From NCBI GenBank assembly GCA_012184525.1, contig WOFQ01000013.1, positions 558,001 to 622,000 on the forward strand: a stretch of DNA of 64,000 nucleotides, read 5' to 3'. The notes below the pieces were generated by a model. It had not been told where the DNA came from. It did no database searches and was given only the letters and a program-made list of their open reading frames with translations. Numbering within the stretch: position 1 is the first letter of the stretch; the number at the start of each line of letters is the position of its first letter. Shown here in pieces: positions 45,373 through 56,683 of the stretch. The translations under genes were made by a program, and so were the position numbers. The stretch is from Xenoacremonium recifei (Eukaryota; Ascomycota; Sordariomycetes; Hypocreales; Nectriaceae).

Positions 45373-47353
45373 ATGGGTGTGTATACGAAGCTTTTGGATA
45401 ACATCGACGAGGTCGATGTCATCATTGCCGGAGGTACGGTGCTTCTCTCCTGAGTTATGCCAAGTCGGCTTTGCTAATCCTCAATTCTACAGGAGGCACA
45501 GCTGCATGTGTCGTTGCTGGACGACTGGCCGAAGCGGACCCAAATCTGTCGATCCTACTCATCGAAGGAGGCCAAGACAATCGCGATGTTCAGAATATTG
45601 AACACCCAGTGTTCTTCTTGGATCACCTCCTACCGACTAGCACTCGAACGATATTCTACAAAGGAAACAAGGCAAGCCAACTGGCAGATCGCGAAGTCAT
45701 TGTTCCCTCCGGAGGGACCCTTGGTGGTGGTTCGTCCATCAACTTCATGATGTACACCCGGGCTCAACGTTCCGACTTTGACTCATGGAAAACGCCCGGA
45801 TGGTCTGCAGATGAGCTGCTTCCATTCATGAAGAAGGTAAGTCGCTTAAGTATAAACACTCTACTGCTAGGTCTTGTCTAACAACATTGAAGCTTGAGAC
45901 GTACCATGGCCCTGGAGATGCTCAATTGCATGGACATGATGGCCCCGTGCATGTCAGTGATGGAGGTTTCCGCTCTGTCAACTCAGAGAGCGAATTCATC
46001 AAGGCTGCTAGCAAGGTTGGGTGGCCCGAAATCGCTGATCTGCAGGCTCTAGACACCAACAACGGTGTCGAGAGATGGCTCAGAACCGTATCAAAGGATG
46101 GTAAGCGCCAAGACACTGCGCGGGTGTACATTCATGACAAAATAAACGGGAAGGATTATCCTAACCTCCACGTCCTGGTTGAGTCTAAGGTCGTTCGTGT
46201 GTTGTTGGACGACGATATGCAAGCAGTTGGTGTTGAGTACACCCCGAACCCGGTGTTCCAGCCGGAAGTCGGCCCTAGCCCGCCTCAAAAATTGACGGTC
46301 AAGGCACGAAAGCTTGTTGTGGTCTCATGCGGTGCTCTCGGAACTCCTGCTGTGCTGGAAAGATCTGGGTTGGGCGACCCAGAAGTCTTGAAGAGAGCCG
46401 GTGTTCCTGTTAAGGTCGATCTGCCAGGTGTTGGTCGGGACTACCAGGATCATCAGCTGATCCTATACCCCTACAAGACAAACCTTCAGGCGCATGAGAC
46501 GATTGATAGAGTGCTCAGGAATCCTGGTGGTCGACAGGAGCTGATCGACAAGAAGGACAAGGTCTTGGGATGGAACTCAATTGATATCTCGTCCAAATTT
46601 CGCCCGACCAAGGCAGACGTTGCGGCTCTAGGGCCCGAGTTCCAGGCTGCATGGGAGAAGGACTTCGAGAACGCCCCAGATCGTCCACTCATGTTGATGG
46701 GTATGGTATCATGGTAAGTCCCCTCGCTGTCCCTTGATAATATATCATGAAGCTAACTCCTCAGTTTCCTCGGCGACCCTTCGGCTGTCCCAGAAGCCTC
46801 GTACCTAACTGTAGGAAACTACACGGCGTACCCATACTCGCGAGGACACATGCACATTACCGGTCCCGAGATCACTGATGCTCTTGACTTTGATGTTGGA
46901 TACCTCAACGATGCCAATGACATCGACCTGAAGAAGCAGCTTTGGGCGTACAAGAAGAACCGAGAAATCATGCGCCGCACAGCCATGTACCGAGGTGAAA
47001 TAGCCCCCGGTCACCCACGATTCGCGGCTACTTCTCCAGCAGCATGCGTCGATTACGATGAGCATGTTGAGGCTGTCGAGGACATTGTCTATTCTGCCGA
47101 AGACGACAAGGCAATTGAGCAATGGATCCGTGAAAACGTTGGCACTACATGGCATTCCCTCGGTACTGCTAAGATGGCACCCCGTGAGGAGTATGGTGTC
47201 GTTGACGGAAACCTCAACATTTGGGGGACGAAGAAACTCAAGATCGCTGATATGAGCATCCCACCGATGAACGTTGGGGCGAACACAAATAACACGGCGA
47301 TAGTGATCGGCGAGAAAGCGGCCGATATCATCATCAAGGAGCTTGGCCTTTAA
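45373..47353 (+). CDS. alcohol oxidase-like GMC flavoprotein
   Basis: Exons 45373-45433, 45493-45836, 45893-46713 and 46765-47353, all in phase, 604 residues. The N-terminal FAD-binding motif is VIIAGGGTAACVVAGRL, where the usual sixth-position Gly of GxGxxG is Ala. Downstream are LLIEGGQDN, the GMC signature-like SGGTLGGGSSINFMMYTRAQ, and the second GMC signature GALGTPAVLERSG. The catalytic His and Asn are in TTWHSLGTAKM and NVGANTNNTA. The flow of the sequence matches fungal alcohol (methanol) oxidases, which oxidise short-chain alcohols to aldehydes and H2O2. It ends KELGL, about 60 residues shorter than yeast-type alcohol oxidases, and lacks their C-terminal peroxisomal signal, so a cytosolic or wall location is possible. 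Confidence 0.9.
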
Positions 47354-48037
47354 ACAGGAGTCGTGTCAAAGGGATTGGCGACACGGAGATCTCTATATGC
47401 ATGGCCATAAGGGAAATCGTCTCTAAGTAGATATCTGTCGGCTGTAAAAATATACCCATGATGTCCATTGCCAGAAATATTAAGGATTTTGTGCTTGCGC
47501 CGATGTGTACGAGCTCAGATCACTTATTCATTCGAAATCATCAACGGAATTTTAGTGAGTGGAAGTATAGGGTAGTTATTCTTACAGGACTCTTGGATCT
47601 CCAAACAACCCATTCGCCAACTTCTAGATCGTAGAGTCATAGACGCAGGTAGAACCCCCGGATGCCCAAATGTCTAAAACCAAGATTAATTGAGAGGAAT
47701 TGCATAGGATGCCTCTAGCATATTGCACAGCCTGGTCATGGCCTCACCCGCATTACAATACCGCATAGGTCTAATCGTAGCGGGAGATCGTCGGTGGAAT
47801 TTCGTCTCGACACATCCGGATCTCGGATTAGCATAACGTCTCAGTCAGAATAAGAATATGCTAGAACTCGTCACTCAATCGCATCCTTCACCCGTCCGTC
47901 CCCACCACAATCCCCCCAAAGGCGCGCCTAGCCTATCCATCACAACGCCAACCAACCCCCGCATTTCGCCCTCCTCCCGTCTTAACCACCATCTCAGTCA
48001 GCATCAGCCTTCCTAACTCCCCGCCTCACCACTACAA
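47354..48037. other. intergenic
   Basis: About 680 nt with the alcohol oxidase 3' end and the promoter of the YCII-like gene (C-rich just before its ATG). No other feature seen. Confidence 0.45.
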
Positions 48038-48626
48038 ATGAGCTTCCTCCTCCGCCCAGCTCGAGCTGTCCCCAAATTCACCATCGCCCCGCCGGCCTCC
48101 AAGCGCATGATGTCTGTCACCGTCCCTCCCGGCAAATTCGAGTTCCTCGTCGTCGCGCCGGACAAGCCCGGCGTGCGGGAGAAGCGGATGGAGGTGCGCG
48201 CGTAAGATATCCCTTCTTCGTAATTTGCTCATTCTTTCGCTGACTTTACGACGTAGGACTCACTTCAAGAACATGGAGCCTTTCGTCAAAGATGGAACTT
48301 GGAAAGTCGGAGGTAAAGTCATGCCATCAGCCTCAACGGCCAGAATCACCGGTCTAATAAACCCTAGGCGCTCTCCTGAACTCCGTCCCCAAGGACGACA
48401 AGCCTGAGAGTCTCGACTTCGCAGGCAGCACCCTCGTCTGCGTCGCCGACTCTGTCGAGGCCCTGCGAGAGCAATTGAGCAAGGACATCTACGCCACATC
48501 GGGAGTCTGGGACATGGACAAGGTAAAAAAAACTCTCTTCTTTAACCTACAGGATCAGAAGTCAAGGCTGACGGCTCGAGGTAGCTTCAAATCTACCCGT
48601 TCAAATGCGCTTTCAGGCAACCCTGA
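48038..48626 (+). CDS. YCII-like domain protein
   Basis: Exons 48038-48201, 48257-48312, 48368-48522 and 48585-48626, all in phase, 138 residues. After a short Arg/Ala-rich N-terminus that may target mitochondria (MSFLLRPARAVPKFTIAPPA), the YCII fold begins with KFEFLVVAPDKPGVREKRME and the conserved His in RATHFKNM. It continues with WKVGGALLNS, STLVCVADSVEALREQLSKD and VWDMDK, ending LQIYPFKCAFRQP. YCII proteins are small alpha/beta barrels of unclear enzymatic role. The last exon has only 14 codons but restores the family ending, which supports the model. Confidence 0.88.
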
Positions 48627-48944
48627 TCCATCAACCAATCCCAATCCTAGCCATACCCGTTAAGCAGCAATTCATAGCAGTTCATCCCATTTCGAAATTA
48701 AAACACCATGCCATAAACCTGAGCCTCAAAGCCCGTCCCATCGCCCCGCATCGTAGCCCATTGCTGGAAAGCCTCGTCTTCGAATATCCCTGGTGCCGAG
48801 TCCTGTGACGCGAAGCCTGGACCCCCTTGCCGGGAACCGTCCATAATCCCCAAAGCCACACGCAAACTCAATCGAAAGATCAATGAGGGCAAAAAACTCC
48901 GTAGTAAACCCAGTCAAGTCGCAGTCCGTTTTCCTGCCCATGCA
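48627..48944. other. short convergent intergenic region
   Basis: About 320 nt between the 3' ends of the YCII-like gene (+) and the DUF2408 gene (-). Nothing seen. Confidence 0.45.
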
Positions 48945-50543
48945 TTACTCCTCGTCCGCTTTGCTGCCGGTGCCGTTGCCGGACAATTCATTGCCGCTGG
49001 CCTCTTCCGCTGCCACCCTCAACTCATAGTTGAGATCGAAACATTCAGCAAGAAGCTCGCTCACACTTCCTTGACCTTCAGGTATGTCATTATTAACAAC
49101 AAACTTGCCGTCTATCCTCATGTTGTCAAGCGAATTGAGCTGAAATCTGTTAGACTGGTCCATGACAAGACGTTCTGTGGGACATTACCTTCATGCTATA
49201 GGGATATAGTTCCCGCACAGAAGAGACACCACCATTGTTCTTGACCTCTATCAAGCATCGCTTCAGCGTCTGGAGCTGGTTGTAAATAGGAAGCAGCGCC
49301 TCAGACACGGGCTCGGAGGCAAGCATGAATGAGTAGATGTACGCATAGGATCGTCGAATGAGGTACAACATGGTTCGCTGCGTCCACAAGTCTGCTGGTC
49401 GACCCTTATCATCCAGCCAATTTCCACCCTCTCGGCTTTCGTCAATCTTATCGAGTTGTCGTTGGTAGTCGTATAGGTCGGTTTCGCGGAGGGACCAAGC
49501 TTGCGTCAGTGAGAGCTTCTCCATTTCGTTGCGGATACCTCGCAACGTCTCGTACATCTTGCTCCACTGCTCGGACACAACACCTTTTCTACTGCGTGTT
49601 AGCTGGTTCTATTTGGATATCTGGCGGGGTTCGTACCGTTCCAAAACAATATCCGACCACTTCAAGCACCGGGAGTATAGTTCATGAAGCTCTTCGCCTC
49701 CAGCAACCCGAGCCCCATCCTCCCCTGTGAATTCACCATTGTTGTTCTCTTCGCCAACCTCAATGAGCTGCTGTCGGAGCTTCTTAACCTCGGTAGTGGA
49801 GAACTACATGGCCGATAAGTAACCTATCAAGATATAGAAATGATGACAAACCTTAGTCTTAGTATTCGCCAACGAGATTGATCGCAAAATCGAAATGAGC
49901 TTCTCATGTGCAGCCAGCAGTGGTTCTGGGAGCCTCTCCAATCGCCTAGACAGGCTTTCCAAGGTGGTCTGGCATAGCTCAACTCGATTCGACAAGAGGG
50001 TGAGCATGTATGGAGGGGATCGCTGGTGATCGCTTGCCTCGTCCTTAGCGGCGCGCTGGATGTTCTTGGAGAGTCCCTCGAGCGTCGACCTGAGACTACC
50101 AAGATCCTTAGCCGAATAGAGGTCCGCCTCCGTGAGGTGGTCCAGCAGGCGCTTGATTGTCGAGGTCAAGGCGTATGTTGCGGGGGCTTCGTTGTTCCGG
50201 CCGATGGTGAGGTAGAAAAGAGATAGCAACTGGAAGCAGCTTTCGAGAACCTTATCAACTAAAGGCCAGGAATTTTAGTCCAAATCTGCTCATGTTACTG
50301 GGGGATGAATGCGGGATGCGACCTACGTCTGTTCTCTACCTTATCGCCAGTCTCGACCCGGACGGTATCCAGCTCCTTGACCTGCTCCATGGTTTGCTCG
50401 AACAATGGCATGACATCTTGCGTACGAATGTAGTTGGTCCGGTCCTGCTTCAACAACAGCAGCTTGTCTCGAATGACAACGAGCTTGTCGAGGATTTCTC
50501 GCTCCCGAGGATCCCGTGGAAGGGGAACAGCTGGCGTATCCAT
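48945..50543 (-). CDS. DUF2408 family protein
   Basis: Exons 50543-50327, 50258-49852, 49803-49637, 49588-49189 and 49139-48945, all in phase, 461 residues. The start, EREILDKLVVIRDKLLLLKQ, and the core SCFQLLSLFYLTIGRNNEAP, TYALTSTIKRLLDHLTEADL, LPEPLLAAHEKLISILRSIS and FSTTEVKKLRQQL fit DUF2408. The motif IDGKFVVNNDIPEGQGSVSE appears near the end, as in that family. The protein is helical throughout, with no signal or membrane segment. Its function is unknown. It is divergent from ribosomal P1. Confidence 0.85.
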
Positions 50544-51299
50544 GGCGTCTGAGTTGCTCTGCTGTAACGACTGCTGGTCTGAGAGCTGTTGGGTATCGTG
50601 AAGCTATACGAGCGCCGGGGATGAAGCGACAGAGGAGGCTATTATGGATGTGAATCCCGTGAGCAGCCGATCTGCGGTGCAAGGAAGTGCCGGAAGGTGA
50701 CGAAGGGAAGATGCAGTGGCGCGGGGTCGGAGGAGCAATCGGATCCTAGTGGGGGGAAGAGGCGGCAATTGCTAGGGAGAAGTCGTACAAAGAATCGCCA
50801 TAGGCAGGAGTAACCGAGGTCGGGCGCCGTTTGATGGTATCGCGGCGGCAGAGCGATTGTTGAAGGAAGCAGAGGCTTGTACAGCGATGCCGGCCCGAGG
50901 AGATCGTTGGGCTGCGCAAGTGCAAGTGATGGTTGTCACATTCAACCAGGACCTTCAACCTGCCATCATAGTGGGGGAGAGAAGGACCTGGGCCTCCGCT
51001 GGATAATGTGGAGCGCCTTCCCTGTTCGTACATGAGGTCAAGCGGATCCCGCCGGACGCGGGAACGACACCTGATAGGCCATTCCTGCGTCGCCCAATCA
51101 GCACACAGCCCCGCTCGGCAAGCGCAGGCGGAGCCCGGAGAATCTATTCGCCTGCCCACTTTAGGTCTTGAAGCCCTCCAACCCCGAAATTTCGAACCAG
51201 GGTAATTTTCTGTGGCAGCCTCTAGGTGATATTCGACTTCAACCACCACCGAACTCGTGCAGACTCTCCCATCAACTGCATCCGCCAACCACATTCAAA
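50544..51299. promoter_or_regulatory. divergent promoter region, DUF2408 / ribosomal P1
   Basis: About 760 nt between start codons. A perfect 10-bp palindrome, CGAAATTTCG, lies at 51185-51194, about 110 bp before the P1 ATG. Minus-strand frames here are chance. Confidence 0.45.
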
Positions 51300-51872
51300 A
51301 TGTCTACCGCCGAGCTCGCTTCGTCCTACGCGGCCCTGATCCTCGCCGACGATGGCGTCGAGATCACCGTACGTGATCACGCTCCCCTCCCCGCCTGCGA
51401 ATTTCTGTGTGCCCCGCGTGCACGGAACGAAGCCATCGAGGAAATGTGGTGATGCTAACTTGTGATGCGACAATACAGGCCGACAAGCTCCAGACCCTCA
51501 TCAAGGCCGCTAAGGTCGAGGAGGTTGAGCCCATCTGGACCTCGATATTCGCCAAGGTACGACCCCGAACCGAACAATGGCGCCGACCGCATACACACAT
51601 AGTTTCTTCTTCTGACACGGATATGAAATAGGCTCTCGAGGGCAAGGACATCAAGGACCTCCTCGTGAACGTCGGCTCCGGTGGTGGTGCCGCTGCCGCT
51701 GCCGGTGGCGCTGCTGCTGCTGGCGGTGACGCCGCTGAGGCTGCCCCTGAGGAGGAGAAGGAGGAGGGTACGTTATTACTCTCTTCTGCCCATTCTGTGC
51801 GCGACGTACTGACAATCGACTACAGAGAAGGAGGAGTCCGACGAGGATATGGGTTTCGGTCTCTTCGACTAA
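51300..51872 (+). CDS. RPP1: 60S acidic ribosomal protein P1
   Basis: Exons 51300-51368, 51479-51556, 51632-51767 and 51826-51872, all in phase, 109 residues. It begins MSTAELASSYAALILADDGV and continues with the helical dimerisation domain (KLQTLIKAAKVEEVEPIWTS). An Ala/Gly hinge (GGGAAAAAGGAAAAGG) follows, then the acidic tail EKEESDEDMGFGLFD. That SDEDMGFGLFD ending is invariant in eukaryotic P proteins. P1 and P2 form heterodimers on the 60S stalk that recruit elongation factors. The four-exon layout is typical of a fungal ribosomal gene. Confidence 0.97.
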
Positions 51873-52382
51873 ACAACTATATCGCGACGACTGTTTCCTT
51901 GCTTCTTTGTACTTCAACTGCATGGCTTCGGGGTTTCCAATCGATCGATCATACAGGATGGAGAGGGCACTATATCCTGCGCCCTGGACAGAGTAGCTTC
52001 TTTCATACGATAAGATGATGAAGGCTCTCATCGGAGTTTACGTGAGGGAGATTTGGTCAATTAACGGCTCTGAAAAAAAAGTCCCGCCATGGGTGGTTTG
52101 AAAGTCATTTTGGGTCTCACTCGTGATACGACCTCGGTGCACAATCGCTGAAATGCCGTGACTATATCATGTCTCACGTATTTTTATCATCGCTCGTGTC
52201 TCATCTAAATGCGCTGGAGACTGTCAACCCGTTTCCTCAACGCCGTGCCATGCCCTTTCCCCTTACCACCAAGGCGGCCCTTCACCTCTCCAAGGCCCTT
52301 CTCCTCCCCAACCCCCCTCTCCTCCCCAAGGCCCTTCCCCTCCCCAAGGCGCAATAAGCGACAAAGATTCAGATACCAAACA
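51873..52382. other. convergent intergenic region with C-rich repeat
   Basis: The 3' regions of RPP1 (+) and the UBX gene (-), with no gene apart from the repeat described separately. Confidence 0.45.
52271..52350. repeat. 18-bp C-rich tandem repeat
   Basis: Units starting at 52292, 52310 and 52328, each like AAGGCCCTTCTCCTCCCC, are exactly 18 bp apart. A longer, diverged unit precedes them at 52271. On the minus strand they are G-rich with runs of four G, so a G-quadruplex is conceivable. Confidence 0.65.
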
Positions 52383-53499
52383 CTATTTCACGATCAGCAC
52401 TGAAGAAGGCACCAGGCCTGCCTCCTTCAGCGTCTTGGACATGTCTTCAGGACCCTCAAACACCTTTCGGGGGAAGGTAGTCGAGAAGCTCTTAGGCGTC
52501 TGGCCAGTTTCTTCCTCGAGCATTTGTGCCAGTTCGAACAGCGTCGTCTCCGCAGGAAGGGTCTTCATGATGTTGCCATCGCCGGTCTGTAGTCGGAGTC
52601 TGGCCTCGTTATGATCGGCCTTGGGCTTGGGCGCTGCAGCCGGAGCTGCTGCTGCTGCGGGAGCGGCAACCTCGGGGGCAGCGCGGCCTTCGCGAGCAGC
52701 TTTGGCCTCCTCTGCCTTGCGGCGTCGTTCGGCCTTGTCGGCTTCGATGCGCATCTTGATACGCTTCTTGGCTTCCTCGTCCTCTTTCTTCTCCTGGCGC
52801 TTCCGGGCGGCTTCCTGGATCTGCTTCTTGCGGGCGAGCTCCTCCTTGGCATCCTGAGACTCCTTGGTCGACTTTTGTCGGATTTTCTACGCAAATGTTA
52901 CAGATATTATCGTAGAGAGTAGCGAGCTTGAAAGACTTACCTCGTTTCGCTTCTGGTCTTCCTTGTCTTGGTCAGCTTGTCGGGCCCGCTTGGCCTTCAG
53001 TCGGTCACGAAGCTCCTCAAGCTTAGCTTGCTTTTCCTCTTCGGTCAGAGGGGCAATCTCCTCCGTAGACTCAGAGAAGTCGGTATGCTCACTATGAGAA
53101 GTTAGTACTCTAGCCAGCTAGGGAGAGAAAGAGCAGAGGCCATACGTCTTGGATGCATGGTAGCTGGCCAGATCCTGGTTTCTGAACCGCTTGCCACACT
53201 CGTTGCAAATCAAAGACCGGGCCTCGCCGCTCTCAATCTCCTGGATCTTGGCCTTGGTCTCTGCTTCGTCTTCATCCTCTTCTTCCTTCTTGGCGGCCTC
53301 AGCTGCTTGAATATCCTCCAAGGATTTGTCCTGGTTGTCTTCGAGCCACTGGAGAGCACCTTGGACTAGAAGAGTGGTCAGCGGGGTTATGCTGAGTAGG
53401 CGCTGCATGCATCTCACGTCCTCCAGACTTCTTGACAGCAAGCTCGGCTCGGGCTTTGTCAAAGCCCATGTCAAGGAGTTGGTCCAGATCGGAAGGCAT
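52383..53499 (-). CDS. UBA-zinc finger-UBX domain protein
   Basis: Exons 53499-53418, 53365-53146, 53091-52941 and 52886-52383, all in phase, 318 residues. An N-terminal UBA domain (DLDQLLDMGFDKARAELAVK ... LQGALQWLEDNQD) is followed by a C2H2-type finger (CNECGKRFRNQDLASYH ... H) that spans the intron junction. A long charged, Glu/Lys-rich coiled coil and an Ala-rich linker come next. A C-terminal UBX domain ends LVPSSVLIVK, with ARLRLQTGDGNIMKTLPAET as its first strand pair. UBX domains dock onto Cdc48/p97, and UBA binds ubiquitin, so this is probably an adaptor in ubiquitin-dependent degradation, resembling SAKS1/UBXN1. Confidence 0.9.
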
Positions 53500-54696
53500 C
53501 TTGAGCTATGCTGGCGTTGCTCAGTGATGAGATGAGTGAGGGGCAAAGAGGGGAAGTAAGATGGTCCGAGACGCTTTGCAATATCAGGGACTTGGAAATG
53601 TTAATAATAGAAACCCCGAAATTATTGCCTTGAATTGTAAAAAGAAGGTGCTGGAAGTCCCTGCGAGTTGTTGCGGCTCTACAATGTTGCTGGAGGCTCG
53701 ATGTTGCGAGGAGGAGCTTCAAGAGACGTCATGCAGCCGCTGCCTTTCAGTGCTGGGGCCGGTTTTACACCGGCTAACTTGGGCGAGCTTCTTTCCCTGT
53801 GGCAAGGCCGGTTGTTTTTTGCCTCACAAATGAGGAAATATTCATTGGTATAATTCAAGTGATTATAGAAGTGAGTGGATCAGAATCCTGCCCTACTTGC
53901 TCATTCATCAGAAGAAAGTTCCTGTTCCTGTGGTAGGAAGCTTTAACCGTTGTGTTTTAAAGATGGTGAGTATAGCGGTCTCGGATCCACCAGGGAATGC
54001 TCTGAAGGTCAACACCTTGACGAGCCCGAAAACGTGATTACTGGACGAAAATATACATGAATCCCGTCGATCTCCCAATCTACGGCTTCAGGTCTCTAAT
54101 CTCTCCTTGGAAGCCAGATAGAGCTGTGTCGAGGAGGCAGTGATTTTACTTCTTGGATGAACACCGCTATCCCACTGGGAAGAAAGAAACGAGCCATTAT
54201 GACGAGATCTCTTGAAAAAGATGTGTTTCTATAAAGTCATGTGCTAATCAAGTATCTAAATGAGATAACATACCTTATCCCTGGCAGGTCGGAAACGGAA
54301 ACCATGTGATTGCTCCTCTGTAAATGATCGCCCTTTTAGCATCCTCGGAGTCGCTCTTTCCTTGAGCTCTGCTGCTACAGAGTGGTCCGTGCGCATCCAC
54401 CGCCAGCGAACGGGAGACGGCAACTTGGCCCCAGCATTACGTCGTGACAAGAAAGCAGAACCATCTTGATCAACTTCATTGTCCACCACCAAAGCTCTCC
54501 CCCAAACCCTCCCGCCGACCAGCCCCTCGAGCTCCAGCACCCGCATCGACTATCACAGGCCACGTCCAGCTCGTCTCTGCTGCTGCTTCCGCCGCGCCCC
54601 TTGGCCACGTTGCACTTTTCCACCGCATCGCCGCCTTTCTCGACCCGTCTCGCGACCTCCTTAATAATCCACCGCCTCGAGCCCGGACGAGCCACC
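53500..54696. promoter_or_regulatory. divergent promoter region, UBX / VAP
   Basis: 1.2 kb between start codons. The VAP side (54480-54690) is CT-rich. No gene seen. Confidence 0.45.
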
Positions 54697-55919
54697 ATGT
54701 CCGTCGATATCGAGCCGTTCGAGCTGAACTTTCAGCGTATGCCATTCTGCCGACGACAAGTCTGATAGAGCACGGATTGACAATGGGTTGCCAGGTCCCT
54801 TCACGCAGGAGGTTGCGCAGACCCTCACCATCAAGAACCCCAACACCGTCCCTGTCGCTTTCAAGGTACGCATGCGACCACCTTCGCTCACCGGTTTTGA
54901 CCTGGATCCGTACTGACTCGTTATATAGGTCAAGACTACTGCGCCGAAACAGTACGACTCCTTTCCTGCCTCAGCACGTTCGCCTCGAAACTCTCCGTCC
55001 TGACGATTTTTGCTAGATATTGCGTCCGACCAAATGCCGGCCGCATCGAGGCCGGTCAGGATTTCGATGTCACGGGTACGTGGAGCGAACGAATACAGGT
55101 CACCTCATATCTTGGACCAACTGACCGCTCCCGCAGTCCTATTGCAGGCCTTTAAGACCGAGCCTCCGGCGGATATGCGGTGTCGAGACAAATTCCTCGT
55201 CCAGTCGGCTGCAATCACCCCCGATAAGGAGTTTGCCAGCATTGCAAACGTGGTAAGCTGCAGGCGTTGTTATGCAGAGGAGTCGCATGTGTTTGACCGC
55301 TATTAGCTGGAATCCACCCAGAAAGGCCTGCTCCAGGAGAGAAAAATCCGTGTGAACTGGCTATCAGAGAACCCCGAGCTCGACCAGGGCGCAAGCGCGA
55401 GCGCAGTCACGTCGACGCCCAGCCGGCAGATCATGACCAACGGTGTATGTGCCTGAGGAGTTGCCCATACAAAGAATATTTGGACTGATCAGGATCCCCT
55501 AGGCTAATGACACCCCGGACATCGCACGAACATACTCCTCCCCCCGCGCCAACGAAGAATCCGCAGCCCCCTCCTCTCTTCCCCCGCCATACCAGAACGA
55601 CGACGTCAAGTCCGAGCCCGAAACCGACGAGAAGTTCGAGTCTAAGAGTGCCATCTCCCAGGCCACTTCGGTTGCCACCAGCGCCGCCCAGGCTACGTAC
55701 GAGGAGCTTAAGGCGAAACTCGCCCAGGCCGAAGCGCAGATTGCCGCACTTAGGGAGAGCGGCCTGCGCCAGCGCAAGCCGACTTCCGCCGACGACGATA
55801 AGGCCTCCGTGGCGACGACGGCAACAGCGGTGCGGCAGCAGAGAGTCGAGGGCGTGCCGGTACAGTCCGTCGCGATCCTGTGTTTGGTCAGCTTCCTGCT
55901 CGCCTACTTTTTCTTCTAG
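54697..55919 (+). CDS. SCS2: VAP (vesicle-associated membrane protein-associated) protein, Scs2-like
   Basis: Exons 54697-54736, 54795-54865, 54929-54951, 55017-55075, 55137-55252, 55307-55444 and 55503-55919, all in phase, 287 residues. The MSP domain occupies about residues 1-125: MSVDIEPFELNFQRPFTQEV, TLTIKNPNTVPVAFKVKTTA with PKQYCVRPN, then DKFLVQSAAITPDKEFASI. Ser/Pro-rich linker and a coiled coil (TYEELKAKLAQAEAQIAAL) follow. A C-terminal tail anchor (VQSVAILCLVSFLLAYFFF) inserts into the ER membrane. Scs2-type VAPs bind FFAT motifs and tether the ER to other membranes, linking lipid synthesis and transport. The final intron could alternatively use a donor one codon earlier (phase 1), but then the frame would not match. 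Confidence 0.94.
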
Positions 55920-56683
55920 TTGGAAACCGGCCGGCAATATGTACGAGAAATGTTCAAACTGGCGGCAATCGCCGAATGAGATAAGTTCTCCGGTCACATG
56001 TGCTTCTGCGGCAACACGAAAACGTACGAGAAAGAGGAGGGAGGGGGGGAGGAAGGACACACTTGCGGGATCTGGCGTGGAAATGGTATGCGGAAAGTTG
56101 CCCGTGGAGGGATATTTGGTCTTGACGCCTCCTACAAATGGGACAGCGAGGATAGCGCCGAGGGAGGGAGATGTACGCTGGAGTTGTGTAGGTCTAGCAG
56201 CTGGTTGCTCTTTTCCATAGTGTCTTAGTTTCTGTTATCACCGTACAATAGTCAACATAGCGTCTTGTCTCCTTGCCTAAGAGTGTGGGTGGGCGGGATG
56301 AAGCTCATGGTTTAAGGGTTGTTGACTATACAAATATTCTATAATGAGGGGACCTTTTGCGGGTTACACATATTTAAAGGGGACGATACATAATTTATTT
56401 TTTCATGCAGAAAGTATATTACTTCGTGCTATATTCAAGGGGGCCGCCCTACAATGGTCATCTGTCTATCTTTCCGTTCCGAAACGCCATGCAAATCATT
56501 CATTCTGTCTTTCATGTTGCCATTCCAACTCCGTCATAAGCGGCAGGTCCATTGATTGACCTTGACGCACGCCTACATCTTGTACCTGATGTCCCGCCCA
56601 AACCGGCACAATCACGGTACGGTAAAGCCCTATATCCTCTTCCTTTGACGGGCTTCTGCCCGATTTTCATCGACCTCTCGAGA
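55920..56683. other. convergent intergenic region
   Basis: The 3' ends of VAP (+) and the sphingolipid desaturase (-). Frames on both strands here are chance overlaps. Confidence 0.45.

Noticed and set aside
51175..51200. GGTTCGAAA-like tRNA B-box sequence on the minus strand
   Set aside because: No A-box or cloverleaf could be built around it. It lies in the ribosomal P1 promoter and is better described as a palindrome.
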